Assembly: GCF_900497805.2 (NCBI RefSeq)
Contig: NW_020954582.1
Span: 305,299 to 369,298 of the forward strand
DNA length: 64,000 bases
Direction: 5' to 3'
Source: Vombatus ursinus
Lineage: Eukaryota; Chordata; Mammalia; Diprotodontia; Vombatidae
Shown here one piece after another: positions 36,776 to 47,689 of the stretch (position 1 is the first letter of the stretch; every line of letters begins with the position of its first letter). The position numbers and the translations under genes are program-made. The notes beneath the pieces were generated by a model that saw nothing but the letters and a program-made list of their open reading frames with translations, ran no database searches and had not been told where the DNA came from.

Positions 36776-36795
36776 AAAAAAAAAGAAAGAGCTGG

Positions 36796-37851
36796 TCATG
36801 TTGAATGAATGGGCATAAATGAGAAAAGTGAGGCTGCATAGTGAGAAGCTGCTCTCAACTCTTGCTTGCATACATTAAGTGGTCCCTGAATTATCCCATC
36901 CCTAAGAATCCTCCATTTTGCATCTCCATAAGATATCTCTTACCCCACCATGAAGAGGAAGGATTAAGGCTAATGTGAGTTGATATTTTGAAAACTCCTA
37001 ATTAAAGGGTTAAGACTTCCAACTAATGGAATTCAGGGTAGCCGCATTCTTGTGAAATTCCTTCTCATGGCAATCAGAAATTCAACATTTTCTAAGCTAC
37101 CCCGATTATACACTAGGGACTCTTGAACCACCACTTCAATTTGGGTTCAGATGCCGTCAAACTTGGCTCAATTCAGATGACTAAGCCCATGTAAGTGCTA
37201 ATCAAAGGCTGACATTTCTAAGGAAAACAATAGGTCTATATGGACAATAACCCAGCCTGGGAAAAAAGTGGCTCTTGATTTGTTGCTTACAGGTTGTTAT
37301 TTCTGATAACTGTAATAGCAGAGAAGATCTTTCCCCCACAGCTTAGAGAGAACCATTCGTGGACATTATGCTCTGACTTATTAAATCATCTTTGCCAAAA
37401 CCATTCATTTGCCTTCTATCTCCCATGTGTGAAATGTCCAATAAGTTTCATAGGGCAGTCATTTGTCCCTAATTTCCTCGACGGCATCAGGCTTTGAAGC
37501 CATTGTGCTAAAACTTTAAGGTCATTAAATAACACATTAGATAATGCCTCCATTTTCTACCATTTCTTCACTTCCAAAATGATCTGTCTGGAGGCAGTGA
37601 CTCAGTTCCTGAGGGTTAATAAATTATACCCCATCTCCAAGAACAGAAAAAATGATCTCAAGTGTCACTTGGTTTTGAGTAAATGTCTCAAATACAAAGA
37701 TATTGCAAAAAACATAAACCCACAACTGGAGGGTTGCAAACAGTTTGGAGATGGATAGAGAAATGTTGTTGTTTAAATGCCTGTGGCATAAATGAATATT
37801 TCTCCCTACTTGTACTTTTTCTTCTCAGTCCCCCTCCCACACTAATCAGGC
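36796..37851. other. No recognised feature
   Basis: AT-rich, unique-looking sequence between the HAL1-like element and a nested SINE pair. It could hold conserved non-coding sequence downstream of GIPC2, which I cannot test. Confidence 0.4.
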
Positions 37852-38310
37852 CGCTTGATTGCCCAGTAGATAGAGCACTGGGCCTGGAGTCAGGAAATTC
37901 AGTTCAGTTGTTTTTCAGCCCCGTCTGACTCTCTGTGAGCCAATTTGGGGTTTTCTTGGCAAAGATACTGGAGTAGTTTGCCATTTCCTTCTCCTGTTCA
38001 TTTTACAGATGAGGAAACTGAGGCAAACTAGTTAAGCGACTTGGCCAGGGTCACACAGCTGGTACATGTCTGAGGCCAGATTTTAACTCAGGAAGTTGAG
38101 TCTTCCTGACTCCAAGCCCAGTGCTCTATCCACTCAGAAAGACCTCAGCTCAAATCTAATCTCAGACACTACTTCTGCTTGCCTCAGTTTCCTTATCTGT
38201 AAAGGAAGGTAATAATAGCACCCACCTTGTGAGAATTAAATGAGATAATAATTGTAAAGCACCTGGCACATAGCAAGCACTATGTAAATGTTAGCTATTA
38301 TTAATCAACA
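37852..38310 (+). mobile_element. CORE-SINE/MIR-like copy split by a MAR1-like SINE
   Basis: Left piece cttgattgcccagtagatag; right piece from 38136 with aatctcagacactacttctg, ggtaataatagcacccacc and agcacctggcacatagcaag. Confidence 0.75.
37900..38135 (-). mobile_element. MAR1-like SINE nested in another SINE
   Basis: Complement copy from ttcagttgtttttcagcccc to cagtgctctatccact. It splits a plus-strand SINE: ctggagtcaggaa before it and cagaaagacctcagctcaaat after it. Confidence 0.85.
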
Positions 38311-38819
38311 AATAACAACCCAAAAAAAAACTATGTAAGCTATGTTCACGTGATCAATGGATTCAATTGAAATATGCAAGAGCACCTGTGAAGAAGAAAG
38401 AGCAGAAAAGGACATTTCCCTGGTTGGGACGGGACAAAGAGGGTCCAGAGAGATAAGTGACTTTCTTCATATCCCCCAGTAACTCAAAAACAATGTGCCT
38501 GACTCCTGGGAGTCTTTGGGGAGCCTCTTTTATCCCCAGAATATCTCTTAGGCTTACCTAAAAATAGGAAAAGAAGTGATTAGCATGCTAAAAAGAAAAA
38601 TCCCAGAATTTAAGCCCAAAAATTTCCTTGCACCGTTCAAAATTCTGCAAAAGAGTTACATAGCAAAAGTAAAAAGCTGTATGTCCACTGTGGAAAATAT
38701 CGAAGCTGAGGGTATAGAGTGGGGCAAGCTTGTCCACCTGGAAATGGGCCTCAAACTTACATCCATAAGCACACTGGGCTGACATTTCAGTTGATAATGA
38801 CTACCAGATGGTATTAAGC

Positions 38820-39048
38820 AAAAATTTATAACATGTACCAGTTACTGAAAAATTACCCAGAAACCAATGCAGTGGGGTTTTTTTTGCTTTTTCATTAGGA
38901 ATAAATGTCATAAACATATACATCCAATCCAACCAGAGTTCTCAATAGCATTAGAAATCTCATTGTACATAAATGTTGTTGATCTTGTTTCAAGAAATGA
39001 TAGTTGGAGCTTCTACTAATGAAGGCTTTTGAAGAAAAGCATTTGGTC
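38820..39048 (-). other. Candidate start of GIPC2 3' untranslated region
   Basis: This sequence directly follows the GIPC2 stop codon on the minus strand. No canonical AATAAA was found on this strand in the next few hundred bases. A TATAAA variant lies at 38825-38830. The 3' end is therefore not located, and the interval is only where untranslated sequence must begin. Confidence 0.35.
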
Positions 39049-39203
39049 TCACTGTAATTGCCCTTGCTTGGCATCACCAATGGCACCCCACACATCAAAG
39101 ATAAATTCATCTGGAAAGGCAAAGTCTCCAAGAGCCTCGTCCAGCGCTACGGCAAATTCATTTGGGTTCAACTTGTCCTTTCCGGCTTCAAATATTGTTG
39201 CAG
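39049..39203 (-). CDS. GIPC2: GIPC2 terminal coding exon (GH2 region and stop)
   Basis: This is the last coding exon on the minus strand. A strong polypyrimidine tract ending ttttttggcag precedes it. The two leading bases complete a split Ala codon, then 50 codons follow, including ATIFEAGKDKLNPNEFAVAL and FAFPDEFIFDVWGAIGDAKQ, to a TGA at 39049-39051. From memory human GIPC2 has MFEAGKDKVNPDEFAVALDE and DFAFPDEFVFDVWG here, while GIPC1 has VELGKDKRNPDELAEALDE, so GIPC2 is the best paralogue. The family's C-terminal GDAK motif is present. The tail here is GDAKQGQLQ against a recalled GDAKRRGL in human. The stop overlaps a donor-like aca|gtgaga, so an extra downstream exon cannot be fully excluded. 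The reading frame is intact. Confidence 0.94.
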
Positions 39204-39482
39204 CTGCCAAAAAAGGTGGGGGTTGGAGGGTGGGAGAAGAAAAGGAAAAACATTTTAAAGCATTCTTTGGAAAAATAAGCATCAAAGACTAAAAAAAAGA
39301 CTGTGGCTTGGTCAATGTTACAATAAAACACAGGATTGCTTATTCCAATTATTTTGTTTTTATTATTATTTGGGATTATGGAGTATGAAGAGGACCTAAA
39401 GAAAAAAACTTCTTTTTTCCAATTGCAAAAACATTTAAGTAAGACAGAAGACATTGTAAATAACATAGTATTAGTTGTAAAT

Positions 39483-39737
39483 AGGCAGCTAGACAGTCCA
39501 GTGGACAGCACTGGGATTGGAATCAGGAAGATTCATCTTGCTGAGTTCAAATCCAGCCTCACACATATACTAGTTGTGTGACCCTAGGTAAGTCACTTAA
39601 CCCTCTTTGCCTCAGTTTCCTCATTTGTAAAATGAGCTGGAGAAAGAAATGACAAACCACACCAGTATCTTTGCCAAGAGGGTTCCAAATGGAGCCACGA
39701 AGAGTCAGACATGACTGAAAAACGACTCAACAACAAA
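39483..39737 (+). mobile_element. MAR1-like SINE
   Basis: aggcagctagacagtccagtgg head, gagttcaaatccagcctcac, and tail gaagagtcagacatgactga ... caacaacaaa. It sits just before the unidentified retrocopy. Confidence 0.85.
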
Positions 39738-39750
39738 AATAACGAGAATC

Positions 39751-40198
39751 CTACCCAGGTAACCAGATTCCCTAAAGTGACCCTGCTCTGCCACAAAACA
39801 TCTCACCTGGGTCTCTGGTTGTCTCCCTTTGTAACACAGTCAGTTCTGCAGGATTAAGGACCAGTTTAGCAAACACTGGTCCAGAAGCCTGGGCCTAGCT
39901 CTGTTTTCATATTTTAATTGTTTTAAAAAGACTCTGAACTTAATAAACAATAAATAAAATGTGAGCTCTCTTTTTATAAGCTTATTTTTGTAGGCAACCG
40001 ACAAGAGAGAGAAACTGGTATCCTTACCAATTATGCTGGCAATAAGTATTGCCTTCCTACACCACATATCAATTTCTATGTCTTCCTGTTTTGGTGACCA
40101 ACAGTGTTGGTTTATATAATTCATTCACATACGCTGGCTTCAAATAAAGTGTGCTTCAGTTTTTGTCTGAGTTTTCCATTAAAAAAAAAAACAAAAAA
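39751..40198 (+). pseudogene. Poly(A)-tailed retrocopy of an unidentified transcript
   Basis: The segment is flanked by the 10-bp repeat aacgagaatc (39741-39750 and 40199-40208). It ends in an A-rich tail preceded by AATAAA at 40143-40148, the usual distance upstream of a cleavage site. It has no SINE or LINE motif that I recognise, so it looks like a 5'-truncated copy of an mRNA 3' region. I cannot name the source gene. It lies in GIPC2's large intron, antisense to the gene. Confidence 0.65.
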
Positions 40199-40439
40199 AA
40201 CGAGAATCGAGTAGCCTAATCCCTCCTAAGCAAATAGGAGAGATTTCATCTGCTGCCCCATGAGGGATAAAATGCTCTGGGATACTTATGAAGGAGCAGG
40301 AAGGTGAACACAAGGCAAGGAGAATCACTTCCCTTTCTTCTCTCAGCTGGAAGTCAACTGTGGAAAAAGTATCGGAGTTGCAGGGATTTAGGAGATTTCT
40401 AGGGATCTGAGAGACTTGTGGGGATTTGAGAGAACACCA

Positions 40440-40620
40440 CGTTCCAATCTCACCTCAAATATTCACATAAGCTGTGTGACCTCACCTCTCAAAGCCTCAG
40501 TATATGTTTCTGTAAAAAGGGGTCAACAATACTAATACCACCCACTTCTCAAGGTTATTGTATGAGAAGAGCTTTGCAAAGCTTAAAGCAATCTACAAAA
40601 ATACTCACTGTGGCTACTTA
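40440..40620 (+). mobile_element. MIR-like SINE
   Basis: ttccaatctcacctcaaata, taagctgtgtgacctcacct, gaagagctttgcaaagctta. Confidence 0.6.
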
Positions 40621-40799
40621 GCAGGTTTTGTTACAAATACTAACTGTGCTTTGGAAGAGTGTGGCTGAATCATAAGGAATGCTTTAATGTCATTCAGGAA
40701 AGATATGTCTCTCCACAGTCAGACTAAGATGAACAGAAAAAGGCTGTTTCTTAGAGGGTATTTCCAGACTGAGTGTTCAGGAGATACAAAGCCAATCTC

Positions 40800-41005
40800 T
40801 TGGGTTACGATTTGTCCACCATTCCCCACAATATGTCCCCTGCCCTCTTCTCTTTCTCTAGGTTTTCTCCTTTCCTCAAAGATCTCAGCCACCCTGATGA
40901 ATTCCACAATTTTCTCTATGGGAATGATGCCCAAATCTCCATCTCTAACCCTCACTTCCTTCCCAGACTCCAGATCTGTATTCCCACATGGATTCTGGAC
41001 ATCTC
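40800..41005 (+). mobile_element. L2/L3 (CR1 clade) reverse-transcriptase fragment
   Basis: The frame through 40917 reads FLYGNDAQISISNPHF followed by LQICIPTWILDIS, matching the L2/CR1 pattern LYADDxQxYISSPD...LQTRVSNCLLDIS. The catalytic YADD box is altered to YGND. It is a degenerate fragment, not a host gene. Confidence 0.75.
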
Positions 41006-41204
41006 AGTGGACGTGTGTTCAAATCATGCCTCTGACACTTGCCGCCCATATTGACATGGGCAGACTATCTGGCCACCTTGGATCCAGCCAAATGAAAGAG
41101 TTGGACCAGGTGACCTCTCAGGTCCCTTCTAGCTCATAAGCTATGAGCCTGAGATCCCAACCTGGATGTGATCAAAAGCAGCTCAATTCCCATTCAACAG
41201 AGCA

Positions 41205-41330
41205 ACATATTTAAAGTCAGAGGTCCTCAGCTCCCTTCCTGTTCCACCACTTACTACCTCTGTGATCCTGGGCAAGTCACTGAATCTCTCTCAGCCTCAG
41301 TTTCCTCATCTGTAAAATGAATTGTGAAGA
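41205..41330 (+). mobile_element. MIR-like SINE
   Basis: ctgtgatcctgggcaagtca followed by cctcagtttcctcatctgta. Confidence 0.7.
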
Positions 41331-42304
41331 CTTAAGAACTCTGATCAGTACAATGACCAGCCACAGTTCCAGAAGACTGATGATTGAGCAAGCCACCCCT
41401 CTACTGACAGAAAAGTGATGGACCCAAGACACAGACTAAAGCATGCATTTTCAGTTATGGGCGATATAAGAATTGATTTTGCTTGACTTTGTATATTTGT
41501 TACAAGGGCTTCGTTCTTTTGCATTCCAGTTGGCAGTGGAGTGGAGGAAAAAGAGAGATAAGGGTGAAGTAGCAAATTAAAAAAGAAAGAAAAGAGGACT
41601 ACCAGAGCATCTTTAAAAAAAAAAAATTACACCTAAGAGAAGAGAAGGAAACACAAAGAGGACAGCTTTAAAAGTGATATGTTGAATTTGTAACACATTT
41701 TTTTAAAAAGCAGCTTGTATCCATTGAGATCTGGAGTTCCAGGTCTTTTTTTTTCTCTTCTATTGTGTTTATGGAAATGCCAATTTTATTTGATACTCAA
41801 AGGCAGAAGAAAAAAATGTAAATAAATAAAACTATTTAGATTTGATGGCCTCTAAGGTTTTCAACCCTAAATCGATGACCCCATGAACATTTATCAAGCT
41901 CCATGTGTCCAAAGGGAGCTCATCATTTCTCTTCTCTCCCTGCCAGACTAATTTTTGGGGTTTTCCCTTTTACATTTTTGCAGAAACTCCAACTTGAAAC
42001 CCTGAGTCATCTTGACTTCTCCCTCGTCTTCACCCCCAACTCCAATCAGTCCCCAAGGCCTTTGGATTCCACCTCCACCATGTTTCTCCCTTCAGTCTCA
42101 TTGCCAGAGCTCCAATGTGGGCTCTGGTTATCATCAGCCTGTGTGACCTCCCCATTCATCTATTCTGCTACCTGCCAGCCTGACAGCTCTGATCCTATCA
42201 CTGCCTCACACAAATAAGGCCCATGGCATAGCCAATCTGATCCCAACCTACTTGTCTAGCCTTACCTTACCTTGTCTGCTCCCCAAGAAACCTGTGGATA
42301 GATA

Positions 42305-42475
42305 GATGTCAGGGACCCATGAACCTGGACAGGAAAAAATGCAGCTTTATTTTTACTAACCTCTAACTGAAATTTAGCACTGCCTACAATTTTGGATTCT
42401 TTTTAATTCTGAGAAAGGGTCTCATAGGTTTCTGGTGAAACCAGAACGACGAAAGGAATCTGTGATACACACACA
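42305..42475 (+). repeat. Unassigned old repeat, copy 2
   Basis: gacccatgaacctggacagg, ttactaacctctaactgaaa and ggtctcataggtttctggtg. Shares order and motifs with 4715-4835. It ends in a short CA run. Confidence 0.5.
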
Positions 42476-42495
42476 CACCAAAAAAAGGGTTAAAA

Positions 42496-42795
42496 TTCCA
42501 AGGGACTCATGATGGAAAGTGCTGTCCACATCCAGAGAAAGAACTCTGAAGTCTGAATGCAGATCAAAGCAGACTATTTGCTGTCTTTTTTTGTTTTCTG
42601 TTTCTCATGGTTTTTCCCTTTTATTCTGATTCTTCTTTCACAACATGACTAATGTGGAAATATGTTTAATATGATTGTACTCGTAGAGCCTATATCAGAT
42701 TGCGTGCCATCTTGGGGAGGGAGGTGGAATTTAGAACTCAAAATCTTCTAAAAGTGAATGTTGGAAACTAAAAATTAATTCATTAATTAATTTTA
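42496..42795 (+). mobile_element. L1 3' end with target-site duplication
   Basis: A 300-bp L1 3' UTR: gaaagtgctgtccacatcca, gactaatgtggaaatatg and cagattgcgtgccatcttg, ending in an A/T-rich tail. Flanked by aaagggttaaaa at 42484-42495 and 42796-42807. Confidence 0.8.
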
Positions 42796-43056
42796 AAAGG
42801 GTTAAAAGGTCCTGTGTTCTGTGTCTGTCCTGGAGGAGGTTATACCTAGACCTGTAAGACACTTCAGAGGCTGCCTGGCCCAATCTCTCATTTTACCAAT
42901 GGCAAAACTGAGGTTGAGAAACATGAAGGGACTTGCCCAAGGGCTCCTCGCTAATAAGGTTCAGACCAAGGACTACTCCCCCTCCCACAAATACATTCTC
43001 ATGCTGAAGGAAGTTACCTACACGGTGCATACTACTGACTTAGTAGAAAACAACCA

Positions 43057-43302
43057 ACTAGGTGGCACAGTGGATAGAGCGCTGGGCCTGGAGCCAGGAG
43101 GACCCGAGTTTGAATCCACAGATACTTTCTAGCTGTGTGACCCTGGGCAAGTCATTTAACCTCTGTCTGCCTCAGTTTCCTTAATCATAAAATGGAGATC
43201 ATAACAGCACCTAGGGTTGTTGTGAGGATGAAATGAGGTAATAATTGTAAAGTACTTGCCACAGTACCTGCTATCTAGTAAATGCTATATAAATGTTGCT
43301 GT
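43057..43302 (+). mobile_element. CORE-SINE (MIR/MAR-like)
   Basis: aactaggtggcacagtggatag head, then catttaacctctgtctgcc, gttgttgtgaggatgaaatg and tatctagtaaatgctatataa, the complete CORE-type 3' part. Confidence 0.8.
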
Positions 43303-43545
43303 TATGCTTGTTGTTTAGTCCTTTTTCAGTCATGTCCAACCATTTGGGATTTTCTGGCAAAGATATCAGAAGTTTGCCATTTCCTTCTCCAGCTCATTTT
43401 ACAGATGAGGAAACTGAGGCAAACAGGGTTAAATGACTTGTCCAGGGTCACACAGCTAGTGTTTCAGGTTGGATTTGAACTCAGGAAGATGAGTCTTCTT
43501 GACCCCAGGCCCAATGCTCTTTGCACTACGGTGCCACCTAGCAGC
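43303..43545 (-). mobile_element. MAR1-like SINE, minus strand
   Basis: From ttgttgtttagtcctttttc to gtgccacctagcagccc, a full complement copy. It abuts a plus-strand CORE-SINE whose end (gcaaatgttagctactttta) resumes after it. Confidence 0.85.
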
Positions 43546-45005
43546 CCATGCAAATGTTAGCTACTTTTATTAGCTATTATTAAGTAGACAAACGATGAAG
43601 GACATAACCAAAGCAACCTTGGCACAAGAAATGGCACATGTGCACATTTTAAAAATTAAAATCCCTAAATCAATGGATGAGACCAAAGAAGAACCCAGAA
43701 TAACTTGACTAATTCTAAGAAAGGAAGCCAGGGTTAGGGAAAATCTAGAAAGACACTGTGGAAGAAATGGAACAGTTACAGAATAACTGGCACGGGGTTC
43801 CTGATCAACCTAGAACAAGAATAAGGAGATCCTTAGCCTAGTCCTTGGCACATCTGCATACTCCAAAAAGGAGACTGGGAAACAATGTTTTTAAAATATT
43901 TAAAATGGACAATGTGTCATGTGATTTCTGGAATGTCCTTTCAAAGTTTCCACTGGAAAATACTGTATGCCAAGGAAAAAGAGGTGAGGTGAGAATTACT
44001 AAGCTGTTGAGTCAGACAGGGACACAAATGAATCATCTGAAACAAAAAACAAAAAAGACAATTCTTGTCTTCCTTATCGTTTTCATTCTGCTCAAAATTC
44101 ATAGAATGACAGTGTTCAGTGAGAAGGGACCTCAATGGCCATCTCCTCCAACCCATTCCCAAAGAAGAATTCTCACTACCTTGTATTCAATAGTCATCCA
44201 CTCTTTGTCTGAAAACTTCCAATGAAGGAATCTGTGTACCTGCAGGCAAGGCTGCCCACCCCTCTGATGGGGTGCTGTCATTATTAGGAGGGCCTTCCCG
44301 CACCTCTTTACAACTCCTATCCATTGCTTCTGGGTCAGCTCTCTGGGACCAGCCAGTCAACCAATCAATGAATCTCCCCACAAGCATTCATTAAGTACCC
44401 ACTATGCACCAGGAACTGTGCTAATCCCTGGGGATACAAAGAAAAAGTGGAAACAGAACCTATTTTTCAAGCCTGCATTTTAACAAGAAAGTCTACATGT
44501 CCATAAGTAGGCAAATACAAGATACACACAGAGGAGATGCAAGGGAATCTTAGGGAGGAAGGGACTAGGAACTGGGGGGAACAGGAGAGGCCTCATGAAG
44601 AAGATGATGTCACTTGAGTCATACAGGAAGCCAAGGATTCTAAGAGGTGGGGGGTAATGAGGGAAGGCATTCCAGGCATGAGGGACAGCCAAGGGAAAGG
44701 CACAGAGATGAGAGATGGAGCATCAGGAGTGAGTTTATTGGTTTGGGGAGGGAAATGATATGATCAGACCTGTGCTTTAGCAACTTCGCTGTAGCAAAAT
44801 GTGGAAGATGGCTGGGAATGGGGAGAGACTTGAGGCAGGGAAGCTGGAGAGAAGATGATGGAACAGTCCAGGTGACATGGTAAGGGCTGGAAGGAGGGTG
44901 GTAGTGTGGGAATGGAAAGAAAGGAATGTTATCCAAGAGATGTTTGGACAAAGAAACAACAAATTTTTGGCAACCGATTGAATATATAGGCTGAGTAGGA
45001 TCAAG

Positions 45006-45262
45006 GAAGGGCTGCAAGGTGGCACAGTGGATAGAGCACCAGGCCTGGAGTTAGGAGGACCTGAATTCAAATCCAGTCTCAGATACTTGCTAGCTATGTG
45101 ACCCTAGGCAAGTCATTTAACCTTGTCTGCCTCAGTTTGTTCATTTATAAAATGAGCTGGAGAAGGAAATAGCAAACCACTCTGGCATCTTTGCGAAGAA
45201 AACCCTAAATGGGGTCACAATAAGTTGGACACAACTGAAAAAAAGACCAAACAACCACAACA
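45006..45262 (+). mobile_element. MAR1-like SINE
   Basis: gaagggctgcaaggtggcac head, full CORE part and tail aataagttggacacaactg ... caaccacaac. Inserted in the minus-strand L2. Confidence 0.85.
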
Positions 45263-45804
45263 ATGAGGGTAAGGGGCTGTTGAGGAGGATGCTGAAGCTT
45301 CCGATCTTGCTGACTGGAAGGATATTGGTACCCTCAATGTAATAAGGAAATTTGGAAGAGAGGTCAGTTTGGAAGAAAAGATCATGAGCTCCCTTTGCAA
45401 TATTTGTTGAGTTTGGGATGGGACATTCAGTTTTAAGATGGGTCATCCAGTTCACAACCACATGTAGATGGCTGGCGATGAGGCATCAGAGCTCAGAAGG
45501 AAGACTAGAGCTAGGTAAAGAGAACTGGAAATCATCTACATAGAGACAACCACCGTACCCATTGGACCTCATGAGAGCACCAAGTGACAGAGGATGGAGG
45601 GAAAAGATCATGGACAGAATCTCGGGGAAATGACAAGAATGAAGACCCAACAAAGGTGACTGAGAGCGAAGGATCAGATAGGGAGAAAGAGGGTCACAAA
45701 AAACAAACAAACCAACAAAACACAACAAGCTGAGGGAAGCATCTGGGGAAAGAGGAGGGTACTCAATGCTGTCAAGTGTGAAGAGCTCAAAAAAGATGGA
45801 GAAG

Positions 45805-45952
45805 TAGGGGCAGCTAGGTGGTGAAGTGGATAGAGCACTGGCTCTGAAGTCAGGAAGACCTGAGTTCAAATCCAGCCTCAGACACATAATACTCACTAGC
45901 TGTGTGACTCTGAGCAAGTCACTTACCCCCAATTGCCTCACCAAGAAAGAAA
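45805..45952 (+). mobile_element. tRNA-derived SINE (SINE1-like)
   Basis: taggggcagctaggtggtga, gagttcaaatccagcctcag and an A-rich tail; flanked by aaaaaagatggagaag (45789-45804 and 45953-45968). It interrupts the L2 at 44.4-46.3 kb. Confidence 0.9.
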
Positions 45953-46285
45953 AAAAAAGATGGAGAAGGACTAGAAAAAGCCATTGGCAATTAAGAAATC
46001 ATTTTTAACTTTGGAGGGAGCAGTGGCAGTTGAAAAATGAAGTTGAAGAGAGTGAGAGGAGAGGAAGAGTAGACTACAGGTGTAGACAGCTTTTGTAAAA
46101 AACTTGGCTGAGGACAGGAGAGACAGGATAACAGCTGTGAAGGAAGGTGGGAATTGTTGAGGATTTTGTTTTGCTATGGGGAGGCTTAGGGATATCTTTA
46201 GGCAGCAGGGAAGGGACCAGCTGATAGGGAGACATTGAAATAGTGAGACAGTGAGGATGATGATGGGGGCTATCTCCTAGGGAAG

Positions 46286-47640
46286 ACAGAAGTTAGTCAA
46301 TTAACTAGCATTAATAAAGCACCCACTATGTGCCAGGTACTGTGCTAAACACTAAGGATGCAAAGAAAGGCTTCAAAAATAGTCCCTGTCCTGGAGGAGC
46401 TCACAATCTAATGGGAGAGACAATATACATGCAAGTGTACGTACCATCAAACAGAAATTGGGAGCTAGTCTGCAGGAAGGCACCAAGATTAATGGGGACT
46501 GGGAAAGGCTTCATGAGATAATGGCTAAAGGAGGCAGAGATGAGGAGGGAGAGGGGTCCAGGTATAGTGGACAACCAGTGAAAAGGCACACAGTCTTGTC
46601 CATGGAATGGCAAGGAGGCCAGTGTTACTGCATCAAAGAATACATGGAGGGGAATAAAGTGTAAGAAGACAGAAAGAGGAAGGGGACCAGTTATGAAGAG
46701 CTTCAAGAGTCAAACAGAGGATTTTAAATTTTATCCTGGAGATAATGGGGAACCCATGGTGTTTATTGAACTGGGGACAGGGGAATGGTATGGTCAGACC
46801 AGTGTTTAAGGAAGATCAATCCAACAGATGAGTGAAGAACAGATTGGAGTGGGCAGCGACTTGAGGCAGGAAGCCCAACCAGTAGAGCAGCACCATAGTC
46901 CAGGTGTGAGCTGAAGAGGGCCTGCACCAGGGGGTGGCAGTGTCCTCTGAAAGATGGCATGAAGGTGAGAACAACAGAACTTGACAACTGAGTAGATGTG
47001 GGGCATCTGGGAGGACAATAATAGTGAAGGAAGAGGGGGACGATGATGAGTTCAGCCTTGGACATGCCGAATTTAAAATGTCTCTGGACATCCAGTGCGA
47101 GATGTCCAATCAGCAGCTGAAGAGAAGAGACTGAAAGTCAAGAGAGAAGTTAGGATGGGATAAGAAGAATTGAGAATCATCAGCACAGAGATGACCATTG
47201 AATCCACAGAGGCTGATAAGATCAGCAAGTGAAGTAGTATGCAGGGAGAAAAAAGGCCCCGTACAGAGTCTGATGGAACAACTGTGATTGATTAATAGGC
47301 GTGATCTGGGTGGAGATTCAGCAAAGGGGACTGAGCAGGTCTCAGGTGGGCAGCAGGAGAAGCAGGAGCGAACAATATCAGGAAAACCTAGAGAGAAGAA
47401 AGTATGGAAGAGAAGATGGTGAGCTGCATGATCAAAGGCTGTAGAGAGGCAAGGAAGGATGAAGACCCAGAAAAAGTCTGTTGGATTTGGCCGCTAAGAG
47501 ATCACTGGCCTCTTTGGAGAGGGCAGTTTTGATGGAATGGTGAGGTCAGAAGCCAGACTGTGAGGGGTTAAGAAGAGAGTGAAGGGAGAGTGAGAGGAGG
47601 GAGGGGGTGAAATAAGCAGAGTGTAATATTCATGTCATTG
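46286..47640 (-). mobile_element. Second L2 LINE, minus strand, with RT remnant
   Basis: The 3' end in complement (aataaagcacccactatgtgcc, ctcacaatctaatgggagag) restarts here directly after the previous L2. Minus-strand coding remnants include HLCADDSQFFLSHPNFSLDF (CADD at 47177-47188) and, further on, LDISHWMSRD. Its position next to a similar element suggests two insertions or a duplication. Confidence 0.8.
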
Positions 47641-47689
47641 TTTCTAGAGCAGGGTGTGACATTCTTCTGGCCCGCTATTGTTCTAGAGC

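Larger units (their letters stand above)
33859..36782 (+). mobile_element. HAL1-like L1: 5' UTR, ORF1 and 3' UTR, no ORF2
   Basis: This is a 2.9-kb L1-derived element with both ends preserved. It starts at the marsupial L1 5' end (gcggagccaagatggtgg), has about 760 bases of 5' UTR and an ORF1 at 34622-35690, then goes straight to 3' UTR and a short poly(A) run. The endonuclease/reverse-transcriptase ORF2 is wholly missing. The 13-bp target-site duplication aagaaagagctgg lies at 33846-33858 and 36783-36795. The left copy follows TTTT, matching the L1 endonuclease target. The element was therefore copied as a unit from an ORF2-less RNA, as known for half-L1 (HAL1) elements. The 3' region is doubled (36177-36556 and 36557-36775). 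Confidence 0.9.
44360..46285 (-). mobile_element. L2 LINE, minus strand, with RT remnant
   Basis: It begins at the L2 3' end in complement (cattaagtacccactatgcacc, aactgtgctaatccctgggg) and continues through the long 3' region into coding remnants. A minus-strand stretch reads LGALMRSNGYGGCLYVDDFQ, with the reverse-transcriptase YVDD box at 45531-45542. SINEs interrupt it at 45006-45262 and 45805-45952. Eroded. Confidence 0.8.

Noticed and set aside
40687-41139. A 150-codon plus-strand open frame, the second longest in the window
   Set aside because: A different frame of the same DNA encodes a degenerate L2/L3 reverse-transcriptase fragment, so this long frame is a shadow.
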